Origin: Pasteurella atlantica
GTDB taxonomy: Bacteria; Pseudomonadota; Gammaproteobacteria; Enterobacterales; Pasteurellaceae
NCBI RefSeq assembly: GCF_963693435.1
Contig: NZ_OY856306.1
Span: 1,984,001 to 2,048,000 of the forward strand
Direction of reading: 5' to 3'
DNA: 64,000 bases
A model generated the notes under the pieces. The model searched no databases, had not been told where the DNA came from, and saw only the letters and a list, made by a program, of their open reading frames with translations. Positions 20,757 through 31,300 of the stretch are shown one piece after another; position 1 is the stretch's first letter, and each line of letters opens with the position of its first letter. A program made the position numbers and the translations under genes.

Positions 20757-22181
20757 ATGAGCATTCGTATCGAAGAAGATTTATTAGGAAAACGTGAAGT
20801 TCCTAGTAATGTATATTGGGGCATTCATACTTTACGAGCAATTGAAAACTTTAATATATCTAATACAACTATTTCTGACGTGCCTGAATTTGTACGTGGA
20901 ATGGTAATGGTAAAAAAAGCAACGGCACTCGCAAATGGTGAATTAGGCGTTATTCCTAAAAAAATTGCAAAAGCAATAATTATTGCTTGTGATGAAATTT
21001 TAGAAAATGGTCGCTGTTTAGATCAATTTCCTTCTGATGTTTATCAAGGTGGCGCGGGTACTTCTGTCAATATGAATACCAATGAAGTCGTGGCAAACTT
21101 AGCATTAGAAATTTTAGGGCATAACAAAGGTGAATACCAATTCCTTGATCCTATGGATCACGTAAATGCGAGTCAATCAACCAATGATGCATACCCAACA
21201 GGATTTAGAATTGCGGTATATAATAGTATTATGGAAATGATTGAAAAAGTACGCTACCTACAAGAAGCATTTAACAATAAAGCCATTGAATTTGCTGATG
21301 TAATAAAAATGGGACGTACTCAATTACAAGACGCCGTCCCTATGACCGTTGGACAAGAATTTAAAGCTTTTTCCGTATTATTTGATGAAGAACTACGTAA
21401 TTTAAAAATTATCTCTCAATATTTATTAGAAGTAAATTTAGGCGCAACCGCGATTGGCACAGGTGTAAATACCGCTCAAGGTTATTCTGAACTGGTGGTG
21501 AAATATTTATCAGAAGTGACTCAATTACCTTGTTCAGTATCAGAAAATTTAATCGAAGCCACCTCTGACTGTGGGGCTTATGTAATGGTACACGGTGCGT
21601 TAAAGCGTACTGCAGTAAAACTTTCAAAAGTATGTAACGATTTACGTTTACTTTCATCAGGTCCACGCACAGGGTTAAATGAAATTAACCTGCCAGAATT
21701 ACAAGCAGGTTCATCTATTATGCCCGCAAAAGTCAATCCTGTTGTACCAGAAGTGGTGAACCAAGTGTGCTTTAAAGTGATCGGTAACGATACTACAATA
21801 ACTTTTGCGGCGGAAGCAGGACAACTGCAACTTAACGTAATGGAGCCAGTGATTGGTCAAGCAATGTTTGAATCAATTAGTTTATTAGCGAATGCTTGTG
21901 TAAATTTACGAGATAAATGTATTGATGGCATCACCGTAAATCGTCAGGTTTGCCAAGATTACGTATTTAACTCAATCGGTATTGTAACCTACCTTAATCC
22001 ATTTATTGGACATCATAATGGCGATATCGTAGGTAAAATGTGTGCTAAAACAGGTAAGAGCGTAAAAGAAGTCGTACTTGAATTAGGCTTATTAACGGAA
22101 GCAGAAATTGATGATATTCTTTCACCTGAAAACTTAATGACCCCTAAATATAAAGCAAAAAAATTTGCTGACGAAGAGTAA
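20757..22181 (+). CDS. aspA: Aspartate ammonia-lyase
   Basis: Converts aspartate to fumarate and ammonia, supplying fumarate for anaerobic respiration. It is 474 residues, a member of the fumarase/aspartase superfamily. The flexible substrate loop [12 protein letters not shown] starts at Gly318; the other signatures [10 protein letters not shown] and [15 protein letters not shown] are also present. The start follows AAGGAG. The gene is alone, with two hairpins downstream (22247, 22314) before the convergent adhesin gene. A TTGAT-ATT-ATCAA sequence sits at 20640-20652, one base shorter than a standard FNR box. Confidence 0.97.
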   Translation: MSIRIEEDLLGKREVPSNVYWGIHTLRAIENFNISNTTISDVPEFVRGMVMVKKATALANGELGVIPKKIAKAIIIACDEILENGRCLDQFPSDVYQGGAGTSVNMNTNEVVANLALEILGHNKGEYQFLDPMDHVNASQSTNDAYPTGFRIAVYNSIMEMIEKVRYLQEAFNNKAIEFADVIKMGRTQLQDAVPMTVGQEFKAFSVLFDEELRNLKIISQYLLEVNLGATAIGTGVNTAQGYSELVVKYLSEVTQLPCSVSENLIEATSDCGAYVMVHGALKRTAVKLSKVCNDLRLLSSGPRTGLNEINLPELQAGSSIMPAKVNPVVPEVVNQVCFKVIGNDTTITFAAEAGQLQLNVMEPVIGQAMFESISLLANACVNLRDKCIDGITVNRQVCQDYVFNSIGIVTYLNPFIGHHNGDIVGKMCAKTGKSVKEVVLELGLLTEAEIDDILSPENLMTPKYKAKKFADEE

Positions 22182-22246
22182 TTTTTGACTTTTATAGCGG
22201 TAAGATGTTATCAACAATTTGCAAATTTTGATCAATAACTTGTCCC

Positions 22247-22278
22247 AAAAATAGGGTTAGTTTGATGAACCCTATTTT
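22247..22278. terminator. Hairpin downstream of aspA
   Basis: Perfect 11-bp stem AAAATAGGGTT (22247-22257) with AACCCTATTTT (22268-22278). It is A/T-flanked on both sides and can act in either direction. Confidence 0.6.
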
Positions 22279-22313
22279 CAGACCTTACACAGTTTGTGGG
22301 ATAGTGTCAAAAA

Positions 22314-22345
22314 AAATGCCCCCTTCGAATGAAGAGGGCATTTTA
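22314..22345. terminator. Bidirectional terminator between aspA and the adhesin gene
   Basis: Stem AAATGCCCCCTTC / GAAGAGGGCATTT with one mismatch, preceded by an A run and followed by a T run, placed between convergent genes. Confidence 0.8.
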
Positions 22346-22385
22346 TTTTAGATTAATCTTTAATTTCTATTCTTAAATCTTAATC

Positions 22386-25300
22386 TTACCATTGATAACC
22401 AGCACCTATGCCAACACCAACTTTTCCTTCCGTATTTGCATTCAGATTTCCTTTGATAATCCATTTACCATTATCAGAAATCGATGAAACACCCACTGCA
22501 AAAGAAGCCGCTTTGTCATAACTTGCCCCCGCTAAAGAGACCATACTATGTCCCGGTTTATAAGCCTGTGGTAAGCTTGCTGCTGCCATCGCACTTGATG
22601 TGCCACTGTTAGCCTCTTTTCTGACTCCCTCTAATCCTTTATTTAACTGAGCAAGATTAACAGCATCACCCGCTTTGGTTCCCGCAGCAATATTATGGAT
22701 TTGGTTTCCACCCATATTGATGTCAACATTCTTCTCAACCGTTACCTTAGATCCTTCTTGTAAGTGGAGGTTTCCGCCTTTATTAATGCTAATTTCTGAA
22801 CCATTATTTACATTAATATTCGCACCTTTATTGACCGTCACCCCTTTGTTGTTGATAGTCGTATTTTGGATTTCAATCTTCTCTGGATTAACCACTGAAC
22901 CTGAGCCTGTTCCAGTCCCTGGTTCACCTTTGTCACCTTTAGGACCTTTTTGAGCAAGAATAAAGTCTTGTTCTGACTTACTTTGATTGCCCGCTTGTCC
23001 TTTCCAGATTTCATAGGCAGATTTACCGTCTTTTCCATCTTTACCGTTGGCACCATCTTTCCCTTTAAAGTTAGGGTCATTTTTCAAGGTCTCCTTGTCT
23101 AACGTAATGTGAGCCACTTGTTTTCCATCTTTGGTTTGTTTTTCAACTTTTAAGCCATCACCAAAGTCAAAGGCAAGTTCGCCTAACTCAAAGTCACCCG
23201 CGGCTTTACCATCACTTAAGAATGAGATAGTCGGTAATATCTGTTTCTGCCAAGCAGCAACATCAATACCTTTACCATTATTCAGGGCTTTTAACTGTTT
23301 GTAGTTCACCGCATCGGTATCTTGTGTTGCGTCACCGATATTGGTAATGCGTTTACCCCCTGCGTTAATGCCTTCATTCGAGATAGAAACAACATCATTT
23401 CCTTTCGCTGCTCCAAATACGATTGAATCTAAACCAGTGAGGTCTTTTGCCAGTTTAACAGCTAACCCATCTGTACCATTGTTCACGACACCAATGTTGT
23501 TATCACTGAGTTTTGCGGTTTCTGTTACGCCCCCTTTGATATTTAAGGTGTCATTCAGTTTCACTGCTTGTTTGCCATTATCCGTTTCAAGGATAAAACC
23601 ATCATCCAGTGTGGCAACCGTATGTGTTGTGCCAGTTTCATCTTGGTAAATCACACGGGTTAAGCTTTCGCCGTCTTTTCCATTCACGCCTGCTTTTCCA
23701 TTGACCACTTTGATGTCTGCGGAAACGTCTTTCGCTGGTTTTCCGTCGATGCCATCGTGTCCATTTAGTCCGATGACCCCGTTGGTTCCATTCACACCAT
23801 CTTCACCTTTGATAGTCACGCCATTTTTACCGTCTTTTCCATTAACGGCAATGCCATCTGCACCTTTAATCGATACGCCGTCTTTTCCATCTTTTCCTTT
23901 GATTGAAATTCCGTCTTTTCCATTAATCGCCACCGCATTTTCACCGTCTTTACCGTTTAAGCCATTTGCTCCATCTTTCCCTGCAATACTTAAACCGTCT
24001 TTACCTGCAATGCCAATACCTTCAACACCTTGCAGTTTCTTCGCCAGTTTGATTTCTAACTTACCATCTGTGGTATCAACAAAGATATTGTCTGCAGCAA
24101 ACTCAGCGTCTTTCGTTAAGTGTTTAGCTGGATCAGTGCCTTTTTGTCCTTCAATCACTAAGGTGTCATTAAGGGCTTTCATCACTTTATTCGGCGTATT
24201 GCCAGCAAAGACTAACCCATCATCCAATGTGGCAACCGTATGCGTGGTACCAGTTTCATCTTGGTAAATCACACGGGTTAAGCTTTCGCCGTCTTTTCCA
24301 TTCACGCCTGCTTTTCCATTGACCACTTTGATGTCTGCGGAAACATCTTTCGCTGGTTTTCCGTCGATGCCATCGTGTCCATTTAGTCCGATGACCCCGT
24401 TGGTTCCATTCACACCATCTTCACCTTTGATAGTGACGCCGTTTTTACCGTCTTTGCCTTTCACCGTAATACCGTCTTTTCCATCAATGCCGACGCCATT
24501 TTTACCGTCTTTACCATCAACGCCGATGTAACCGTCTTTACCGTCTTTGGCTTTACCCACTTTTTCAAGTGCTGTATCAACATAAGTTTTTACTGCTTTT
24601 TCTTGAACTAGCTCCGTGGTTTTACCGTCAATGGTGTCTTTACCGACATTTTGACCCAGTGTTGCTTTATTGTTAGCAATGTTTGAGCCATCTGCTTTTA
24701 AGTAGTCTGTCGCAAGGTTAGTGGTACCTGCGACTTCTTTTACTTTCTCCGCATCTAAGCCTAAGGTATATTTAGCCCCTTTCTCTGTTGTTGCGTTTGT
24801 TTTTGTCAGTGTTAACCCACTGTTTTCAACAATCGCCACTTCTTCTTTAGAGGTTTTGCCTACATTGGTAATCTGTGTCGTTAACTCTGTTGCTTTACCA
24901 TCAACATACGTTTTCACTGCACCACCTGTTACGGTGTTTTGATTACCCGCTTCCACTTTACCCACACCGACTTTATTAAGAACAGTAGTGACATCTGTGC
25001 CTAGTTTCTCTTTGGTTACCGCCGCATTTAAAATTTTCGCCGTCGTCACCGCATTATCGACAAGACCGATTGCACCCTTGCTATTTTTCGCCAGTGTTGT
25101 GCCATCAAGATTGACTTTTAAGTCCACTTTGCCTGCGGTAGTTTTGGTATCAATACCTATAGTCTTATCTGTACTGATAATGTCATTAGCTTCCAGTTTG
25201 CTGGCAATATTGCTGTTAGTGGCTAACCCATCAATACCCAGTTTTTTCTTCCATTTACCCACATCTGCAGGGTCAGTCAAGTTCGAGGCATCTTTGTTGG

Positions 25301-28300
25301 CTTTTGCCGCTAAATCCGCTGGAAGGGTTGTGGTGCCTGCGACTTCTTTTACTTTCGCTGCATCTAAACCTAAGGTATAAATCGCCCCTTTGGTTGTGGT
25401 TGCGGCGGTGGTATCTAGTGTTAACCCACTATTTTCAACAATCGCCACTTCTTCTTTTAAGGTTTTGCTCACATTCGTGATTTGGTTACCTAACTGAACC
25501 GCTTTACCATCCACATAGCTTTTCACGGCTTTTTCTTGAACTAGCTGTGTACCATTACCCGTAATACTTGCTTTACCAACATTTTGACCGAAGGTCGCTT
25601 TTGCGGTGTCATTACCGATATTAGCACCTGTTTTATTTAAGTAAGTCGCATTTGGGTTAGCGGCTAAGTTATCCAATTTGGTTTTTACTGCATCACTTAA
25701 TGATACCGTAAACTCTTGGTTATCTTTATCCGCAGCCACGGTAGTTGGGCTGACTTTAATACCCGCACCCGCTTTGACTTTTTCACGTGATTTTGCTTTT
25801 AACTCGGTTAATAATGCATCTGCAATTTTGTCTTCCGTTACCGCATTATCGGCTAGTTTTGCAGCTGAAATGCCTTTATCTTTGACAGAGACTTTACCCG
25901 CTGAGTTTAATGCCACGCTGGTACCATCCACTTCTGGTGCAGAGGCAACGGCTTGTAATTGACCTTCGTCATTCACTTTAATGGTTGAGCCATCAACATT
26001 GATTTTTAAATCCACTTTACCTGCAGTGGTTGTGGTGTCGATAGTGACTGTTTTATCCTTGCTGGTGATATCATCCGCTTCCAATTTACTTGCAATATTT
26101 GCGTTAGTTGGTAACCCATCAATACCCAGTTTTTCTTTCCATTTACCCACATCTGCTGGGTCGGTTAAGTTAGACGCATCTTTGTTGGCTTTTGCCGCTA
26201 AATCAGCAGGAAGGGTTGTGGTGCCTGCGACTTCTTTTACTTTCGCTGCATCTAAACCTAAGGTATAAATCGCCCCTTTGGTTGTGGTTGCGGCGGTGGT
26301 ATCTAGTGTTAACCCACTATTTTCAACAATCGCCACTTCTTCTTTTAAGGTTTTGCTCACATTCGTGATTTGGTTACCTAACTGAACCGCTTTACCATCC
26401 ACATAGCTTTTCACGGCTTTTTCTTGAACTAGCTGTGTACCATTACCCGTAATACTTGCTTTACCAACATTTTGACCGAAGGTCGCTTTTGCGGTGTCAT
26501 TACCGATATTAGCACCTGTTTTATTTAAGTAAGTCGCATTTGGGTTAGCGGCTAAGTTATCCAATTTGGTTTTTACTGCATCACTTAATGATACCGTAAA
26601 CTCTTGGTTATCTTTATCCGCAGCCACGGTAGTTGGGCTGACTTTAATACCCGCACCCGCTTTGACTTTTTCACGTGATTTTGCTTTTAACTCGGTTAAT
26701 AATGCATCTGCAATTTTGTCTTCCGTTACCGCATTATCGGCTAGTTTTGCAGCTGAAATGCCTTTATCTTTGACAGAGACTTTACCCGCTGAGTTTAATG
26801 CCACGCTGGTACCATCCACTTCTGGTGCAGAGGCAACGGCTTGTAATTGACCTTCGTCATTCACTTTAATGGTTGAGCCATCAACATTGATTTTTAAATC
26901 CACTTTACCTGCAGTGGTTGTGGTGTCGATAGTGACTGTTTTATCCTTGCTGGTGATATCATCCGCTTCCAATTTACTTGCAATATTTGCGTTAGTTGGT
27001 AACCCATCAATACCCAGTTTTTCTTTCCATTTACCCACATCTGCTGGGTCGGTTAAGTTAGACGCATCTTTGTTGGCTTTTGCCGCTAAATCAGCAGGAA
27101 GGGTTGTGGTGCCTGCGACTTCTTTTACTTTCGCTGCATCTAAACCTAAGGTATAAATCGCCCCTTTGGTTGTGGTTGCGGCGGTGGTATCTAGTGTTAA
27201 CCCACTATTTTCAACAATCGCCACTTCTTCTTTTAAGGTTTTGCTTGCATTGGTGATTTGGTTACCTAACTGAACCGCTTTACCATCCACATAGCTTTTC
27301 ACGGCTTTTTCTTGAACAAGCTGTGTACCATTACCCGTAATACTTGCTTTACCGACATTTTGACCGAAGGTCGCTTTTGCGGTGTCATTACCAATGTTTG
27401 AGCCTGTTTTGTTTAAGTAAGTCGCATTTGGGTTAGCAGCTAAGTTATCCAATTTGGTTTTTACTGCATCACTTAATGAAACCGTAAACTCTTGGTTATC
27501 TTTATCCGCAGCCACGGTAGTTGGGCTGACTTTAATACCCGCACCCGCTTTGACTTTTTCACGTGATTTTGCTTTTAACTCGGTTAATAATGCATCTGCA
27601 ATTTTGTCTTCCGTTACCGCATTATCGGCTAGTTTTGCAGCTGAAATGCCTTTATCTTTGACAGAGACTTTACCCGCTGAGTTTAATGCCACGCTGGTAC
27701 CATCCACTTCTGGTGCAGAGGCAACGGCTTGTAATTGACCTTCGTCATTCACTTTAATGGTTGAGCCATCAACATTGATTTTTAAATCCACTTTACCTGC
27801 AGTGGTTGTGGTATCAATAGTGACTGATTTATCCTTGCTGGTGATGTCATCGGCTTCCAATTTACTTGCAATATTTGCGTTAGTTGGTAACCCATCAATA
27901 CCCAGTTTTTTCTTCCATTTACCCACATCTGCAGGGTCGGTTAAGTTAGAGGCATCTTTGTTGGCTTTTGCCGCTAAATCAGCAGGAAGGGTTGTGGTGC
28001 CTGCCACTTCTTTTACTTTCGCTGCATCTAAACCTAAGGTATAAATCGCCCCTTTGGTTGTGGTTGCGGCAGTGGTATCTAGTGTTAAGCCACTGTTTTC
28101 AACAATCGCCACTTCTTCTTTTAAGGTTTTGCTCACATTCGTGATTTGGTTACCTAACTGAACCGCTTTACCATCCACATAGCTTTTCACGGCTTTTTCT
28201 TGAACTAGCTGTGTACCATTACCCGTAATACTTGCTTTACCGACATTTTGACCGAAGGTCGCTTTTGCGGTGTCATTACCAATGTTTGAGCCTGTTTTGT

Positions 28301-31300
28301 TTAAGTAAGTCGCATTTGGGTTAGCGGCTAAGTTATCCAATTTGGTTTTTACTGCATCACTTAATGATACCGTAAACTCTTGGTTATCTTTATCCGCAGC
28401 CACGGTAGTTGGGCTGACTTTAATTCCCGCACCCGCTTTGACTTTTTCTCGTGATTTTGCTTTTAACTCGGTTAATAATGCATCTGCAATTTTGTCTTCC
28501 GTTACTGCATTATCGGCTAGTTTTGCAGCTGAAATGCCTTTATCTTTGACAGAGACTTTACCTGCTGAGTTTAAGGCAACACTGGTACCATCCACTTCTG
28601 GTGCTGAGGCAACGGCTTGTAATTGACCTTCGTCATTCACTTTAATGGTTGAGTCATCAACATTGATTTTTAAATCCACTTTACCTGCAGTGGTTGTGGT
28701 ATCAATAGTCACCGATTTATCCTTGCTGGTGATATCATCCGCATCCAGTTTTGTGTCGAGTGCAGTGCTATTTGCAAGGGTTTTACGTTTGGCTGCATCG
28801 GCAGTGGTTTTTATATCCCCAATCGCTTCGTGAATCGTGCCTTTGCCTGTTCCCCCAATATTGGTAAATGTAATGTTCCCATCTTCATTTAATGCAGCAT
28901 TACCACCGAAGTTATTTTTAACCGATTTTGCAACATTACCAATGGCTTTATTGGTAGCAAAAAGTTGTGAACCATTGATCGCATCGGTTGAGGTCTCTGT
29001 CACCGCACCCGCTGCCACATTCACTAACTGTTTCTCTGCATCTTCTTTACCAATTGACACCACGCCATTTGGTGTACCAGCAAAGTTACCGTATTTAATA
29101 CCATTTACTGTTGCTTCCGCAATATCTGCTGAAACTTTGGTTGCTGCTTGTGAGCCTAATGCCACTGAGTTTTCATGTTCAGCCTTAGCATCAAACCCTA
29201 ATGCAATTGATTTATCTTCTGTTGCTTTTGAACGATAACCCATTGCAACCGCTTCTATCTTTCTAAGCGCTTCATTTGGTTTGTCGTTTTGTTCTACTTT
29301 CGCAACAAGTTGCAGAATTCTTTCGTCTACATTTTCAGAGGAAATTTCTTTCCCTTCAGCGTTTAATTGTGCTTGTGCAATGGCATTTATCGGCATACCA
29401 CGGTCAAATAATTTTTCAGTCTCTTCTGCACTTAATCCTAACTTTTTCGCTTCTGCTCTTACAAATTCATTTTCAACTTCCCGATAAGATTTAACTTCTT
29501 TACCTGCCACTGTCATTGTACCTAATGCCATTGAACCATCTGCATAAGCTCTTCCTCCTAAAGCCCCTGCGTGTTCATAGATTTTGGTTTCCATAAATTT
29601 AGCTTTTTCAACATCATCTGTTATTGCGGCAATTTTGGCTCTATCTTCTGTGGTAAATGCATCACTATAATCTGCTAGCATTCCATCATAATCTTTAGCA
29701 TTTATGTAATGATATATGCCTTCTCCTTTTGAGCTTAGTGGTGCTCCTTTTCCACCTATGGCTAATGAACCCGTACCTACTGCTAATGACTTAAATCCCA
29801 TTGTGGTAGAACCATAACCTTTTGCTTCGGTTCTCACCCCCATTGCTCTTGCAGAAGCAGTTGTTGCTTCTGTTCTATATCCTGTTGCCATTGAATGCAT
29901 ACCTGAAGCAATTACTCGATCTCCTATTGCAAAGGCTTCATCGCCTGACACCACTGACCTATTACCCATAGCCACTGCTCTTGCACCTTTGACTATATTG
30001 CCATAACCAGCTACTACTGCTGCGTCGTGACCTTCAACCGTATTTCCTGCTCCACCTAATATAGCTGAGTTTTCTGCTGAAGCTGTATTTGCGGCTCCTC
30101 CATTTCCTCCACCTAACACTATAGAATCATGCCCTGTGGCGTGACCATTACGTCCGCCTATGACGGTTCCTCCACGTCCCACTGTGCTAGTACCTGCGGT
30201 AGATATATTTATTGAACCATTTTCTGCAGCAATTGCTTCTGTACCTATTGCAATGGAGCGTCTTCCTCCTGCATTAGCATCAAACCCTAATGCAATTGAT
30301 TTATCTTCCGTTGCTTTTGCACGGTAACCCATTGCAACCGCTTCTATCTTTCTAAGCGCTTCATTTGGTTTGTCGTTTTGTTCTACTTTCGCAACAAGTT
30401 GCAGAATTCTTTCGTCTACATTTTCAGAGGAAATTTCTTTCCCTTCAGCGTTTAATTGTGCTTGTGCAATGGCATTTATCGGCATACCACGGTCAAATAA
30501 TTTTTCAGTCTCTTCTGCACTTAATCCTAACTTTTTCGCTTCTGCTCTTACAAATTCATTTTCAACTTCCCGATAAGATTTAACTTCTTTACCTGCCATT
30601 GTCATTGTACCTAATGCCATTGAACCATCTGCATAAGCTCTTCCTCCTAAAGCCCCTGCGTGTTCATAGATTTTGGTTTCCATAAATTTAGCTTTTTCAA
30701 CATCATCTGTTATTGCGGCAATTTTGGCTCTATCTTCTGTGGTAAATGCATCACTATAATCTGCTAGCATTCCATCATAATCTTTAGCATTTATGTAATG
30801 ATATACGCCTTCTCCTTTTGAGCTTAGTGGTGCTCCTTTTCCACCTATGGCTAATGAACCCGTACCTACTGCTAATGACTTAAATCCCATTGTGGTAGAA
30901 CCATAACCTTTTGCTTCGGTTCTCACCCCCGTTGCTCTTGCAGAAGCAGTTGTTGCTTCTGTTCTATATCCTGTTGCCATTGAATGCATACCTGAAGCAA
31001 TTACTCGATCTCCTATTGCAAAGGCTTCATCGCCTGACACCACTGACCTATTACCCATAGCCACTGCTCTTGCACCTTTGACTATATTGCCATAACCAGC
31101 TACTACTGCTGCGTCGTGACCTTCAACCGTATTTCCTGCTCCACCTAATATAGCTGAGTTTTCTGCTGAAGCTGTATTTGCGGCTCCTCCATTTCCTCCA
31201 CCTAACACTATAGAATCATGCCCTGTGGCGTGACCATTACGTCCGCCTATGGTAACACCATTAGAAGCTACTGTACCATTAGCGGTTTCCAACTTATCAA

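Noticed and set aside
25678-28833. Plus-strand open frames repeated every 888 bp opposite the adhesin gene
   Set aside because: They are antisense shadows of the tandem adhesin repeats; their repetition and low complexity follow from the coding strand, and no ribosome sites or family features are seen.
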